Part shown: positions 47,824 to 58,210 of the stretch, in pieces
Layout of the letters: each line of letters opens with the position of its first letter
How positions within the stretch are numbered: the first letter of the stretch is position 1
Assembly: GCF_025153475.1 (NCBI RefSeq)
Contig: NZ_JANZXA010000009.1
Span: forward strand, 124,001 to 188,000
Reading direction: 5' to 3'
DNA length: 64,000 nt
Origin: Novosphingobium mangrovisedimenti
GTDB lineage: Bacteria; Pseudomonadota; Alphaproteobacteria; Sphingomonadales; Sphingomonadaceae
Notes under the pieces: model-generated
Told to the model about the DNA's origin: nothing
Database searches by the model: none
What the model saw: the letters and a program-made list of their open reading frames with translations, nothing else
Position numbers and translations under genes: made by a program

Positions 47824-49674
47824 TCATCCGCCGGGATATATTTTCACGCTGCTCGCCACCGAATCCGCGACGTGCTCCTTGGTAATGACGCCCACGACAT
47901 CGTCGCCGCGCGGCACGCCGCTGCCATGCACGACCACTGCCATCGTCGCATGCTTGCGCCACATCCTGTCGATCACGTCGAAGACCACCGAGTTCTCGCC
48001 GACCACCGTGAACGTCCGGCTCGCGACATCGCCCAGGGTGACGCCGGTACTCGCCGCCTCGAGGCCGCGCCTGAGACCGGTATTGATGCGCAGGACGCCA
48101 TGGATATGCCCGCCCTTCGTCACCACGACGTGCCGCAACCGGCCGTCATCGCGGGTCTCGCTGAGGAACGCATCGAATGGCACTTCCGCCGCCAGCACCG
48201 GCACGTCGGTTTCCATGACGTCCCTGGCACGGCGGACCAGGAACATGTTCGCATGCAGCGCCTTGGGAATCACGCGACCGCGCCGGACCAGTTTCAGCGT
48301 GTAGATATTCTCCCACGAAAGGACGCGCCGTACGCCCACGCTCAGGGCAACGGCCACGATCATGGGCATGACGATATCGTAGCTGCGGGTCATCTCGAAG
48401 ATCATGACCACGGCGGTCATGACAGCCCCGGTCGCGCCGCCGACCATCGCGCCCATGCCGACCATCGCGAAAGCCGGAACGCTGAGGGCGACGGGAAATC
48501 CCGCGGAGGTCAGCAAGGCGGCGAAACCGCCGCCCAATGTCGCCCCCATGAACAACGACGGCGAGAAGATGCCGCCCGAAGACCCCGACCCCAGGCTCAG
48601 CGTCGTGGCCAGTGCCTTGCAGGCGAAGAGGAGAGCGAGCAGCCAGAAGGTCGTATCGCGACCCGCGAGGATGGACTCCACCGTGGCATAGCCCACGCCC
48701 TCGATGTAGTAGTGCCCGAATTCCTGCATCAGCACGTACATCAATATGCCGACCAGCAGCATGCCCAGCATGTGGCGAAGGTATCGCGAGCCGATCTTGT
48801 CGAACAGGTCCTCGAGCACGTGCAACCCGCGGACGAACCCGGCCGCAGCGACGCCTGTAATCACACCCAGCGCCGCGAAAAGCAGCAGCACCACCAGAGC
48901 ATCGCCTTCGCTCACGACCGCAGGAAGACTGGGAACCTGGAAAGCAGGCTGATCGCCCAGAATCCAGCGGCTGATGAAGGTCGCCGCGCCCGTTGCCAGC
49001 GCGACCGGGAGGAACGTGCCCGCGCTCACTTCCGGCATCATCAGTTCGATGGCGAACATTACGCCACCGATCGGCGTGTTGAACGTGGCGGCAATGCCTG
49101 CCCCAGCCCCTGCACCGACCAGAATGATCCGCTGCCCCGGAGGCATGCGCACGATCTGCCCCAAGGTGGAGCCGAGCGCGGAGCCGATCTGGATGATGGG
49201 ACCCTCGCGCCCCACGGACGAGCCGGTGCCGATGGCGAGCGCGGAGGCCAGCGACTTTATCACCGCCACCACGGGGCGGATGATCCCGCCCTTGTAGTAG
49301 ATCGCGTCCATCACCTCGGGCACGCCGTGCCCCTTGGCTTCGGGGGCAAAGTTGCTGACGAGGAACGTGATCAGGACACCACCGACCACCGGGACCAGAA
49401 TGACGAATACGCCCCATGGCGCCGGATCGCTGAAGACGTTGGCGTCGTAGTGAAAGGATAGCTTGCCGGCAAAGAACAGGTTGTGAATGAGGCCGATCAG
49501 ATACCGGAAGGCGACCGAACCAAAGCCCGTCACTACCCCCACCACAAGTGCCAGCAACGAGAGTGCCACGAGGCCTCGCCGCTGACTGGTTTCATCCTCC
49601 GGAGCCGGCTCCCGAGAGCCTTGCGATCCGGACAAGTCGCCGCAGTGTACGGCCCGGGTTTCGGCCTGTTCCAT
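47824..49674 (-). CDS. ClC-family chloride channel/transporter with CBS domains
   Basis: A 616-residue membrane protein. The ClC selectivity blocks are GHGVPE (variant of GSGIP), GREGP with the gating glutamate, and GGIFSPSLF. A pair of CBS domains occupies about residues 460-610 (VTKGGHIHGVLRINTG). It moves chloride or exchanges it for protons; the gating glutamate favours exchange. It lies between recA and alaS, which I recall as close neighbours in many alphaproteobacteria. Confidence 0.93.
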   Translation of the reverse strand: MEQAETRAVHCGDLSGSQGSREPAPEDETSQRRGLVALSLLALVVGVVTGFGSVAFRYLIGLIHNLFFAGKLSFHYDANVFSDPAPWGVFVILVPVVGGVLITFLVSNFAPEAKGHGVPEVMDAIYYKGGIIRPVVAVIKSLASALAIGTGSSVGREGPIIQIGSALGSTLGQIVRMPPGQRIILVGAGAGAGIAATFNTPIGGVMFAIELMMPEVSAGTFLPVALATGAATFISRWILGDQPAFQVPSLPAVVSEGDALVVLLLFAALGVITGVAAAGFVRGLHVLEDLFDKIGSRYLRHMLGMLLVGILMYVLMQEFGHYYIEGVGYATVESILAGRDTTFWLLALLFACKALATTLSLGSGSSGGIFSPSLFMGATLGGGFAALLTSAGFPVALSVPAFAMVGMGAMVGGATGAVMTAVVMIFEMTRSYDIVMPMIVAVALSVGVRRVLSWENIYTLKLVRRGRVIPKALHANMFLVRRARDVMETDVPVLAAEVPFDAFLSETRDDGRLRHVVVTKGGHIHGVLRINTGLRRGLEAASTGVTLGDVASRTFTVVGENSVVFDVIDRMWRKHATMAVVVHGSGVPRGDDVVGVITKEHVADSVASSVKIYPGG

Positions 49675-49846
49675 GTTCAGCCTATACCGGGTTCCTCCCT
49701 CGCACGTAAAGCGAAGCAACCAGAAAAGCCGCACCATGCCCACAGGGCGGCAATCGCGCACCGACAGGGGACCGGCACCAACGAAAATGGCCCCCGCTTG
49801 CGCGGAGGCCATGATACCTGGGTTTCGAACAGTTGGGCGGGAACGC

Positions 49847-50917
49847 TTACTCGTCGTCCGCCGAAGGGCCGACCATCATTTCCTCGGACAGACCCTCGGT
49901 CTGGCCACGGATCGCCTTTTCGAGGCGGTCGCACACTTCGGGATTTTCCTTCAGGTAGGTCTTGGCGTTTTCACGCCCCTGCCCGATGCGGATCGAATCG
50001 TAGCTGAACCACGAACCCGACTTCTCGACGATGCCCGCCTTGACGCCGAGATCGAGGATTTCGCCGATCTTGGAGATACCCTCGCCGTACATGATGTCGA
50101 ACTCGACCTGCTTGAACGGCGGGGCAACCTTGTTCTTGACGACCTTCACGCGCGTGGCGTTGCCGATGATGTCGTCGCGGTCCTTGATCTGGCCGGTGCG
50201 GCGGATGTCGAGGCGGACCGAGGCGTAGAACTTGAGCGCGTTGCCGCCCGTGGTCGTCTCCGGGTTGCCATACATGACGCCGATCTTCATGCGCAGCTGG
50301 TTGATGAAGATCACCATGCACTTGGACCGGTTGATCGAGCCGGTCAGCTTGCGCAGCGACTGGCTCATCAGGCGGGCCTGCAGGCCGACGTGGCTGTCAC
50401 CCATCTCGCCCTCGATCTCCGCCCGGGGCACGAGCGCGGCGACAGAGTCGACCACCAGCACGTCGATCGCGTTGGAACGCACCAGCGTATCGGTAATCTC
50501 CAGCGCCTGCTCGCCGGTATCGGGCTGCGAGACGATCAGTTCGTCGATGTCGACGCCCAGCTTCTTGGCATAGACCGGATCGAGCGCGTGTTCGGCATCG
50601 ATGAAGGCCGCGGTGCCGCCCTTCTTCTGGGCCTCCGCAATGACATGCAGGGCCAGCGTCGTCTTGCCCGAGCTTTCCGGTCCGTAGACTTCGATGACGC
50701 GGCCCTTGGGCAGCCCGCCCACGCCAAGCGCGATGTCGAGCCCGAGCGAGCCGGTCGAGATCGCCTCAACCTGCATCGTCTCCTTCGAGCCGAGCTTCAT
50801 CGCGCTGCCCTTGCCGAATGCGCGGTCGATCTGGGCAAGCGCTGCGTCGAGCGCCTTCTGACGGTCCATGGAGTCCTTGTCCTTGCCTTCCTGGATCAGC
50901 TTGAGCTGAGCAGCCAT
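49847..50917 (-). CDS. recA: Recombinase RecA
   Basis: Strand exchange and SOS co-protease. Walker [14 protein letters not shown] near residue 75, Walker [10 protein letters not shown], and loop motifs [27 protein letters not shown]. Length is 356 residues. A perfect GAAC-N7-GAAC LexA box lies 77 to 91 bases upstream of the ATG. The cckA gene ends about 120 bases upstream on the same strand. Confidence 0.98.
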   Translation of the reverse strand: MAAQLKLIQEGKDKDSMDRQKALDAALAQIDRAFGKGSAMKLGSKETMQVEAISTGSLGLDIALGVGGLPKGRVIEVYGPESSGKTTLALHVIAEAQKKGGTAAFIDAEHALDPVYAKKLGVDIDELIVSQPDTGEQALEITDTLVRSNAIDVLVVDSVAALVPRAEIEGEMGDSHVGLQARLMSQSLRKLTGSINRSKCMVIFINQLRMKIGVMYGNPETTTGGNALKFYASVRLDIRRTGQIKDRDDIIGNATRVKVVKNKVAPPFKQVEFDIMYGEGISKIGEILDLGVKAGIVEKSGSWFSYDSIRIGQGRENAKTYLKENPEVCDRLEKAIRGQTEGLSEEMMVGPSADDE

Positions 50918-50993
50918 TTCACTTCCCCTTTGCTACCGGTCTGACCGGAAAGGTCAACGTCACGAGAAGCGATGTATCTTATTTGTTCTCCGT

Positions 50994-51008
50994 GAACAAG
51001 AGGGGAAC
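50994..51008 (-). promoter_or_regulatory. SOS (LexA) box of recA
   Basis: The plus strand reads GAAC-AAGAGGG-GAAC, a perfect alphaproteobacterial LexA site; on the recA strand it is GTTC-N7-GTTC. A further TGTTC/GAACA inverted pair overlaps its upstream half. Confidence 0.9.
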
Positions 51009-51040
51009 AACGGGAGTTTTCCCAAATTTAATGCTCGCCC

Positions 51041-53464
51041 CTACTTCGCGGTGCGCGCCAGCACGTCCCCCACCTTCTCGGAAAGTTGCTGCACCGAGAA
51101 CGGCTTGGGCATGAACCAGGCATTGGCAATGCCGATTTCCTTACGCAGCTGCTCCTCGGCATAGCCCGACATGAACAGCACCGGCAGTTCCGGCGCGATC
51201 TTGCGGATCTTGCGGGCCATGGCCGGACCATCCATCGTCGGCATGACGACGTCCGAAACGACGAGATCGAACTCCCCGCCTTCCTCGACCAGGATAAGGC
51301 CCTCCTCGCCGTCGCGCGCGCTGGTCACTTCGTAGCCCTGGCGCGTCAGCGAGCGTTCCGCGACCATGCGCACCGGATCCTCGTCCTCGACCAGCAGGAT
51401 GCGCCCGCCGCCGGCCCACTGGCTGGGCGCCGCCTCCACCTTTTCCGCGGCAGGTTCGCTCACCGTGCCCGGCGCGACGTGATAGACCGGCAGATAGACG
51501 ATGAAGCGCGTGCCCTTGCCCACTTCGCTTTCAGCGAAGATGAAGCCGCCCGACTGCTTCACGATGCCGTAGACGGTCGAAAGGCCGAGCCCGGTGCCCT
51601 TGCCCTGCTCCTTGGTGGTGAAGAACGGTTCGAAGATCTTGCCGAGATGTTCGGGCGGGATTCCGCCGCCGGTGTCCTCGACGATCAGCGCGGTGTACTC
51701 GCCCGCGGGAATGATCTCGCTGCGCATCTCGCGCACGTCGGTGGTGGTCACCCGGCGCGTGGCCAGCGTAAGCTTGCCCGAGCCGTCGCCGCCCTTCCGC
51801 GACTGCATGGCATCGCGCGCGTTGACCGCGAGGTTGACGATGACCTGCTCCAGCTGGGTCGGGTCGGCGCGCACGGGGCCGAGATCGCGGTCATGCGTGA
51901 CGACAAGCTGGATCTTCTCGCCAATCAGGCGGCGCAGCATCTGCGAGACGTCGGCGACGACGTCGGGAAGCTGCAGCACCTCGGGGCGCAGCGTCTGCTG
52001 GCGCGAGAAGGCGAGAAGCTGGCGCGTCAGCGAGGCGGCGCGGTTCGAATTGGCGCGGATCTGCTGGATGTCGTCGTAGTCGGAATCGCCCGGCGTATGG
52101 CGCATCAGCATGAGATCGCAGGTGCCCAGCGTCGCGGTCAGCACGTTGTTAAAGTCGTGTGCGACACCACCCGCGAGCTGGCCGACGGCCTGCATCTTGG
52201 TGGCCTGCGCAACCTGACGCTTGAGGCGGGTTTCCTCGGATGTGTCGGTGAGGCCCAGCAGCACCGCCGCCTCGCCCAGCCCCCGCACGCCGGCAAGGCT
52301 GAGCGAAACCGGATCGTCGGGCTGCGCCGCCAGGCGCACGGCGATGTCGCCGGCCGTCGCGGGCCCCTGCGCGAAACGGCGAATCGATTCGGACAGGGCG
52401 CGCTTGTCCTCCTTGACGACAAGGTCGGTAGGGTACGTCGGCGCCGCCTGCCCCTCGCGCCCGGCGGCACGCATGAAGGCAGGATTGGCGAACAGCAGGC
52501 GACCGTCGCGATCCGCCATGGCAAGGCCCAGCGGGAGCTGGCTGAGCAACGCCTCGAGATGCGGCGCGGCGGCGGTGCCGGTGGCACTGGCGCCGATGCC
52601 CTGTCCCGCCTCGACCACCAGCATCAGCGACGGCGTGGTATTCGGATCGGGTTCACCCGGCGCATCGGGATCGGCGACCGGCACGTGGTAGAGCACCAGC
52701 GCGGCGCCGCGCCCACCTTCGCGGGCCCAGCCGATGCGTTCGCCTTCCTCCTGGCTCAGCAGGTCAACGAAGTCGCGACCGGTCATGTCGGCCAGCACAT
52801 CGCCGGTCGCGCGCTGCGCGAAACCCGTGCTCGCGGCCCGGATCGAGCCATCGGGATCGACGAGTGCGGTCACGATCCCTGCCTTCGCGAGGCCCCGGCC
52901 CAGCTTGCCATCGATCTGGCCGACCAGTTCGGCAACGAGATCGACCGAACTCAGCCTTATGACCCGCCAGACGAGGAAATCGTCGCCGCGTCCCGAGCGG
53001 TGCACTTCGACCCACCAGTGCTCGCCGTGGTGGCCGGCTATCTCGGCCTGCGCGAAGCCGTCGCGCCAGGCGACCCGCGTGGCATCGGCCAGGCACTCGA
53101 CCGACGCATCGTCGACCGGCAGTCGCGGCGGCGCGCTGTTGACGCCGAACCAGGCCTCGTGCGTCGCATTGGCACAGGTGAGGCGCCCTGCCCGATCGGT
53201 CATCGCGATCGCCATGTCGGGACGGTCGATGGCAGCCACGGTCACCGACCAGTCAGGCTGCGCGAACTCCGGCTCTGCCTCAGGCTGCCGGCGCCCGGTG
53301 ACGAACCACGCAAGTGCGGCGAATACCACCATGGCGGCCATGAAGACCGTCGCCAGCACGCCGTCGCCGGAAACCAGCCAGACCAGCGCGACACTGAAAA
53401 CCAGCGCCAGAGCCACCACCAACGCATCGGGCAGGCGCCCGGTCCGATCCGGCAGTGGCTTCAT
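51041..53464 (-). CDS. cckA: Cell-cycle hybrid histidine kinase CckA
   Basis: Master kinase/phosphatase that feeds ChpT and then CtrA. Two N-terminal membrane helices (about residues 15-58) are followed by PAS-like regions (about 70-400), the DHp helix with H436 in [15 protein letters not shown], and an HATPase domain ([10 protein letters not shown] and [32 protein letters not shown]). A C-terminal receiver carries D738 in VVSDVVMP. Length is 807 residues; the ATG at 53464 overlaps the DUF2062 gene by four bases. The H-box and hybrid layout are characteristic of CckA. Confidence 0.93.
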   Translation of the reverse strand: MKPLPDRTGRLPDALVVALALVFSVALVWLVSGDGVLATVFMAAMVVFAALAWFVTGRRQPEAEPEFAQPDWSVTVAAIDRPDMAIAMTDRAGRLTCANATHEAWFGVNSAPPRLPVDDASVECLADATRVAWRDGFAQAEIAGHHGEHWWVEVHRSGRGDDFLVWRVIRLSSVDLVAELVGQIDGKLGRGLAKAGIVTALVDPDGSIRAASTGFAQRATGDVLADMTGRDFVDLLSQEEGERIGWAREGGRGAALVLYHVPVADPDAPGEPDPNTTPSLMLVVEAGQGIGASATGTAAAPHLEALLSQLPLGLAMADRDGRLLFANPAFMRAAGREGQAAPTYPTDLVVKEDKRALSESIRRFAQGPATAGDIAVRLAAQPDDPVSLSLAGVRGLGEAAVLLGLTDTSEETRLKRQVAQATKMQAVGQLAGGVAHDFNNVLTATLGTCDLMLMRHTPGDSDYDDIQQIRANSNRAASLTRQLLAFSRQQTLRPEVLQLPDVVADVSQMLRRLIGEKIQLVVTHDRDLGPVRADPTQLEQVIVNLAVNARDAMQSRKGGDGSGKLTLATRRVTTTDVREMRSEIIPAGEYTALIVEDTGGGIPPEHLGKIFEPFFTTKEQGKGTGLGLSTVYGIVKQSGGFIFAESEVGKGTRFIVYLPVYHVAPGTVSEPAAEKVEAAPSQWAGGGRILLVEDEDPVRMVAERSLTRQGYEVTSARDGEEGLILVEEGGEFDLVVSDVVMPTMDGPAMARKIRKIAPELPVLFMSGYAEEQLRKEIGIANAWFMPKPFSVQQLSEKVGDVLARTAK

Positions 53465-54060
53465 GCGGTGGTATCCGACCCGACCGTATCGGGCACGACC
53501 GCGTCTACCCGCGCGTTCCAGCGCGTCCGCCGGGCAACATGCTTGCGGCCGATCCAGAAGCGCCAGAACCACATGGAAAGGAGGTATCCGACTGCGGCCG
53601 CCACGGTGGAGATCACGAAGAGCCCGACCAGCAGCGCCGGCGCCGCATCGGAAACCAGCCAGTGCGTCCAGTCCCCCACCCCGGCGCCCCGCTCGTAGAG
53701 CGCGTAGAAGGTCGTCAGGTCGGCATGGAAGCCCAGCAGGTTGCCGATCCAGATCGAACCGGCGAGAATCAGCGGCGTCGTTGCCGGGTTGGACAGGAAG
53801 GTCATCGCCGCAGCGAGCGGGATGTTGCCCCGGCACGGAACGCACATCAGCGCCGCGCCGACGATCTGCACGCCGGGAATCAGCGCGAAGATGCCCACCA
53901 GCAGCCCGACCGCGACACCACGCGGCACCGAACGACGGGTGAAACGAAACAGTTCCTGCCGGCGCGCGAACGGCGCGGTGAGGCGATTCGCCTCAAGCTG
54001 CTCGTGCGTCGGCATCTGGCGGTGCAACCAGCGACCCATGCGGGAAAGAAACGTATTCAT
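53461..54060 (-). CDS. DUF2062 membrane protein
   Basis: A 199-residue protein with three or four hydrophobic segments and the DUF2062 core [42 protein letters not shown]. The function of the family is unknown; it is often found fused to or near glycosyltransferases or beside cckA in this lineage. It overlaps both neighbours by four bases (ATGA), smpB upstream and cckA downstream, so translation of the three is likely coupled. Confidence 0.88.
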   Translation of the reverse strand: MNTFLSRMGRWLHRQMPTHEQLEANRLTAPFARRQELFRFTRRSVPRGVAVGLLVGIFALIPGVQIVGAALMCVPCRGNIPLAAAMTFLSNPATTPLILAGSIWIGNLLGFHADLTTFYALYERGAGVGDWTHWLVSDAAPALLVGLFVISTVAAAVGYLLSMWFWRFWIGRKHVARRTRWNARVDAVVPDTVGSDTTA

Positions 54061-54539
54061 CGGTTGTCCCGCAAAATCCTGGCCTGATCGCGCTTCCAGT
54101 CGCGCTCCTTGATCGTATGGCGCTTGTCCGCCGCGTTCTTGCCCTTGGCAAGCGCCAGTTCGACTTTGGCGCGGCCACGGCTGTTGAAATAGATCGACAG
54201 CGGTACCAGCGTCATGCCCTTGCGTTCCACCGCCCCCTGCAATTTGGCGATCTCCCGCTCGTGCAGCAGCAGCTTGCGCGGCCGCTTGGGCTGGTGGTTG
54301 AAACGATTGCCATGGCTGAATTCGGGCACGTTGGCATTGACCAGCCAGCACTCGCCGTTCTTGATCTCGGCATAGGACTCGGCAATCGAGCCCTCGCCGA
54401 AGCGCAGGCTTTTCACCTCGGTTCCGGTGAGCGCGATGCCGGCTTCGAACTTGTCCTCGATATGATAGTCGAAGCGGGCCTTGCGGTTCTCTGCGACGGT
54501 CTTGATCTTGTCGAATGTCGTATGTTGCGGACGTGCCAT
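54057..54539 (-). CDS. smpB: SsrA-binding protein SmpB
   Basis: Delivers tmRNA to stalled ribosomes in trans-translation. The OB-fold blocks [29 protein letters not shown] and the basic C-terminal tail ([24 protein letters not shown]) are both present in the 160-residue product, though the first block is quoted here only as its pieces [13 protein letters not shown] and GTEVKSLR. It is the first gene of the overlapping smpB-DUF2062-cckA set. I did not find a tmRNA gene. Confidence 0.96.
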   Translation of the reverse strand: MARPQHTTFDKIKTVAENRKARFDYHIEDKFEAGIALTGTEVKSLRFGEGSIAESYAEIKNGECWLVNANVPEFSHGNRFNHQPKRPRKLLLHEREIAKLQGAVERKGMTLVPLSIYFNSRGRAKVELALAKGKNAADKRHTIKERDWKRDQARILRDNR

Positions 54540-54617
54540 GATGATGCGGCATGTAGGGATGCGCGCGCCAAAAGAAAACGTCCGTTTCGGTAAACGACAT
54601 GCTCGGCGGGGCGTGTG

Positions 54618-55052
54618 TCAGTCGTGCTGGAGATAAATGTCCAGATGGACGAGCTTTCCGGCGTGGTCGAACTGGTAGACGGTGCAGGAATTGACGACCG
54701 ATTCCGTGCCGCCGCGCGGGTGGTTGTGCTCGGTAAGTTCAAGGAAAACCCGATCGCCCGCTTCGCTGATACGATGGAATTCGGCCCAGAAGTCCGTGGT
54801 GGTCGCCCACATCATCAGCAGCTTGCGATAGACGTCCCAGCCCATGTCGACCTTGTCGTTGCCAACGCGGCGGAATTTCGCGGTGTCGAGCATGGCCGCC
54901 AGTTCGTCCCAGCCGGATTCGCCGAAGCCGGGCTCCTTGGCCTTCTCGACCGTGCGCTTGATGCAATCGGTATAGGCAAGGACCTTGCGCGCGAATTCGC
55001 CGGTCACGGCATCGCGGTCGGTCCAGGTGGATGCTGTTTTCAGGCTCGTCAT
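54618..55052 (-). CDS. SnoaL/NTF2-like protein
   Basis: A 144-residue soluble protein with an NTF2-like fold signature. The C-terminal half (FLELTEHNHPRGG, VVNSCTVYQFDHAGKLVHLDIYL) is typical of SnoaL-like small-molecule enzymes or binding proteins. No substrate can be named. GGGAGAG precedes the ATG. It lies on the same strand upstream of smpB and divergent from the S9 peptidase; both interrupt the smpB-dapA neighbourhood. Confidence 0.7.
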   Translation of the reverse strand: MTSLKTASTWTDRDAVTGEFARKVLAYTDCIKRTVEKAKEPGFGESGWDELAAMLDTAKFRRVGNDKVDMGWDVYRKLLMMWATTTDFWAEFHRISEAGDRVFLELTEHNHPRGGTESVVNSCTVYQFDHAGKLVHLDIYLQHD

Positions 55053-55211
55053 GCTTCGCTCTCCCGTGCTTTCTTGATTCGTATTGGCGACACACTGTTT
55101 ACAACCCCGACAATCAAGGCAACCACGCAGCGAAATGCGACAAACGATGTCGAGACCGGAGGATTAAATCCCTGAAAACCCCTGCAAAGGACTTGCCATA
55201 ATCGGAGCCTA

Positions 55212-55244
55212 GGCAAAGACTTACGGAAATCCGGCAAAGACTTA
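55212..55244 (+). promoter_or_regulatory. Tandem direct repeats upstream of the S9 peptidase
   Basis: GGCAAAGACTTA occurs exactly twice (55212-55223 and 55233-55244), offset by 21 bases, two helical turns. A looser third copy (GCAAAGGACTT) lies at 55184-55194. A CATAAT hexamer at 55197-55202 could be a -10 element. The last repeat abuts the ribosome site before the start at 55258. This looks like a regulator binding array. Confidence 0.6.
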
Positions 55245-55257
55245 GGGGGGTAAGCGG

Positions 55258-57213
55258 GTGTCCAGTTTCGTGCGGCCAGTGTGTTCTGCGCTGGCGCTTG
55301 TCGTCGCATCTCTTGCCGTGCCGTCTCAGGCGAAGACCGCCACCGATATCCCGCTGGAAGCCTACGGCGATCTGCCAACGGTGGAAGACATCGCCCTTTC
55401 TCCAGACGGGACGAAGCGCGCCTCGATCCGCAACTTCAAGGGCACGTTGCGGCTGATCGTGATGGACGACAAGGACAACGTGCTCGCCAATGCCTCAGCC
55501 GGTACCAGCAAGGTGCGCAGCGTACGCTGGGCAGACGATTCGACCATTCTCGTCACCAACACGGCAACCGTTTCGCTCGGTCCTTACTTCGCCGCGTCGA
55601 AGTATGAACTGACCGGCACGATCATCGTCCCGCTCAACATCGACCAAAAGCCCGAACTGGTCTTCTCGAACCGACGCAACATCGCGGATACCACGCGGGG
55701 GGCCTATGGCATCCGCCGTATCGGTGGCAGGACGGTCGGCTATTTCGGGGGCATCGCACTGGATACCGGAATTGGCGGCGCTCAATTCCGGCATGGTCGC
55801 ACGACGCTCTATGCCGTCGAGCTTCCCGACAACAGGGCACATCAGGCCGCCCGAGCGCCCGCAGAAGACCATTACCGCGACTGGCTCATCGATGCTGCGG
55901 GCAATGTCGCGATCACGCTCGACATAAACAACACCAACGGCAAATGGATCATCGAGAACGCGCAGGGCCAGGAACTTGCACGCGGTGTCGACCCTACCGG
56001 CGACATGGGTCTGATCTGTTTCGGCCAGGACGGCGCAACGATCATCTATTCGGTCAGGGACGACGACGAAGTCGACCACTGGTACGAAGTACCGCTGGCC
56101 GGTGGCCAGGCGACCGAATTCCTGCCCGACATCGCCATCGAGCGGCTCTACATCGATCCCGCGAGCAACAAACTGCTGGGTTATCGCAAGAACGACGAAA
56201 GCGGCGAGACGGTGATGTTCGATCCACTCGCCCAGTCCGCACTCAAGCGAATCTTCGCAGCTTTCCCGAACCGCAACGTGCGCCTGATCGACTGGACCGA
56301 GGGCTTTCGCAAGGTCGTGCTGCGAACCGACGGCAACGGCGACAGCGGCACCTGGTATCTCGTCGACGTGACCAACCGCCGCGCCGACCCGATCGGCTAC
56401 GAGCGCCCGGCGATCTGGGGCGAAAACGTCGGCCCGATCTCCCGTGTCGAATACACGGCCACCGACGGACTGGAACTGGACGGCGTGCTCACCCTGCCGC
56501 CGGGGCATGAAGCCAGAAACCTGCCGATCGTCGTGCTGCCCCACGGCGGCCCCCGCGCCGCCGACGAAGTCGGCTTCGACTGGTGGGCGCAGGCTTTCGC
56601 GTCGCGTGGCTATGCGGTCTTCCAGCCCAATTTCCGCGGCTCGACCGGACGCGGCGATGCCTTGCGCAATGCCAGTTACGGCGAGTGGGGCCGCAAGATG
56701 CAGACCGACATCTCCGACGGCCTCGCCGAACTGGTCAAGCGCGGCATTGCCGATCCCAAACGTGCCTGCATCGTCGGCGCCAGCTACGGCGGCTACGCGG
56801 CGCTTGCCGGGGTGACGCTGCAACATGGCCTGTACCGCTGCTCGGTCGCAGTCGCCCCGGTTGCGGACATCGACATGTTCTTCGACAACCGCATGTACGA
56901 AACCGGCCGCTCGCACATGGCCCGAAATTCCTGGCGCGAGGAACTGGGCGATCCCAAGCACTACGACGAAGTCTCACCGCGCAAGCATGCCGCCGAGGCC
57001 GACGCCCCGGTCATGCTGATCCACGGCAAGGACGACACGGTCGTCCCCTATCGGCAAAGCGTGGTGATGGCGGATGCGCTCAAGGACGCAGGGAAGCCCT
57101 ACGAGTTGGTCACCCTGAAGGGCGAGGACCACTGGCTCTCGCGCAGCGAAACGCGCCAGCAGATGCTCGAAGCCGCCATGGTCTTCGTCCAGAAGCACAA
57201 CCCGGCGGACTGA
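55258..57213 (+). CDS. Exported S9-family prolyl oligopeptidase-type serine peptidase
   Basis: A 651-residue secreted peptidase. The signal peptide runs to about residue 22 (ALALVVASLAVPSQA). The N-terminal part (to about 380) fits a beta-propeller. The C-terminal alpha/beta hydrolase has S509 in GASYGGYAAL, then an Asp in GKDDTVVPYRQS and a His in GEDHWLS. Such enzymes cleave short peptides, often dipeptides, in the periplasm. The GTG start at 55258 follows a G-rich ribosome site. Tandem direct repeats lie just upstream. Confidence 0.92.
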   Translation: MSSFVRPVCSALALVVASLAVPSQAKTATDIPLEAYGDLPTVEDIALSPDGTKRASIRNFKGTLRLIVMDDKDNVLANASAGTSKVRSVRWADDSTILVTNTATVSLGPYFAASKYELTGTIIVPLNIDQKPELVFSNRRNIADTTRGAYGIRRIGGRTVGYFGGIALDTGIGGAQFRHGRTTLYAVELPDNRAHQAARAPAEDHYRDWLIDAAGNVAITLDINNTNGKWIIENAQGQELARGVDPTGDMGLICFGQDGATIIYSVRDDDEVDHWYEVPLAGGQATEFLPDIAIERLYIDPASNKLLGYRKNDESGETVMFDPLAQSALKRIFAAFPNRNVRLIDWTEGFRKVVLRTDGNGDSGTWYLVDVTNRRADPIGYERPAIWGENVGPISRVEYTATDGLELDGVLTLPPGHEARNLPIVVLPHGGPRAADEVGFDWWAQAFASRGYAVFQPNFRGSTGRGDALRNASYGEWGRKMQTDISDGLAELVKRGIADPKRACIVGASYGGYAALAGVTLQHGLYRCSVAVAPVADIDMFFDNRMYETGRSHMARNSWREELGDPKHYDEVSPRKHAAEADAPVMLIHGKDDTVVPYRQSVVMADALKDAGKPYELVTLKGEDHWLSRSETRQQMLEAAMVFVQKHNPAD

Positions 57214-57232
57214 TCGACCGCCGGAACCTGCG

Positions 57233-58108
57233 TCAGAGCAGGCCGGCGTGGACCAGCGCCTCGTCGACCGCGGCGCGTGCCTTGGCATTGCAGGCGACGA
57301 CCGGCAGGCGCACTTCCTCCGTCATCCAGTCGAGCACGCGAGACATCGCGTACTTGACCGGCCCCGGCGAGCAGTCGGCGAACATGGCCCGATGCAGCGG
57401 GTGCAGCCTGTCGTTCAGGGCACGCGCGCCAGCCATGTCGCCCGCAGCGCAGGCTGCCTGGAAATCGGCACAGAGCCGGGGCGCAACATTGGCCGAAACC
57501 GAAATGCACCCCATGCCGCCATGGGCGAAATGGGCCAGCGCGGATTCATCGCAGCCGGAAAGCTGGCAGAAGCTCTCACTGATGGTCCGGCGATAGTCCG
57601 AAACCCGCGCGATATCGCCGGTCGCATCCTTCATGCCAACGATGCGCGGCAGCTCGGCCAGCCGCACAATGGTCTCCAGCGCCAGATCGACGATCGAGCG
57701 GCCGGGAATGTTGTAGAGCACGATCGGAATGCCGATGGCATCGTGGATGCACTTGAAATGCTGGAACAGGCCTTCCTGGTTCGGCTTGTTGTAGTAGGGC
57801 GTGACGACCAGCACCGCATCGGCGCCGGCTTCCTCGGCATGGCGGGCGAGCATGACGGCGTCGGCCGTCGAATTCGACCCCGCTCCGGCGATCACGGGAA
57901 CCCGGCCAGCGGTCACCTCGATGCACACGTCGGTGATGAGCATGTGCTCTTCAAGGCTGATCGTCGGTGATTCGCCGGTGGTGCCGCAGGGAACCAGCGC
58001 GGCTGAGCCGTTCTCGATCTGCCACTCAACCAGGCGGCAGAAAGCCGGCCGGTCGAACGCTCCGTCGCGAAACGGTGTGACAAGTGCCGGTATGGACCCC
58101 GAGAACAT
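57233..58108 (-). CDS. dapA: 4-hydroxy-tetrahydrodipicolinate synthase
   Basis: Condenses pyruvate and aspartate semialdehyde on the way to lysine and diaminopimelate. The Schiff-base lysine is K160 in RIVGMKDATGD, the catalytic tyrosine lies in LYNIPGR (Y132), and CGTTGE is at 41-46. Length is 291 residues. It is divergent from slt across about 100 bases. Confidence 0.96.
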   Translation of the reverse strand: MFSGSIPALVTPFRDGAFDRPAFCRLVEWQIENGSAALVPCGTTGESPTISLEEHMLITDVCIEVTAGRVPVIAGAGSNSTADAVMLARHAEEAGADAVLVVTPYYNKPNQEGLFQHFKCIHDAIGIPIVLYNIPGRSIVDLALETIVRLAELPRIVGMKDATGDIARVSDYRRTISESFCQLSGCDESALAHFAHGGMGCISVSANVAPRLCADFQAACAAGDMAGARALNDRLHPLHRAMFADCSPGPVKYAMSRVLDWMTEEVRLPVVACNAKARAAVDEALVHAGLL

Positions 58109-58210
58109 GGACTTTACCCCTGCTGACGTTCAATTATCGGGCCCGTCGGGGACCATCCCCTTCTGCATCGGCCTTTACGTTCAGCGCCTGATAAGGAGCC
58201 TCTTTCCAAA

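Noticed and set aside
47767..49461. A 564-codon open frame antisense to the ClC gene
   Set aside because: The ClC selectivity blocks lie on the minus strand; the plus-strand translation is low-complexity His/Arg-rich.
54540..54617. tmRNA (ssrA) gene near smpB
   Set aside because: The gap is under 80 bases and shows no tRNA-like ends or tag-coding sequence; no permuted form was seen nearby.
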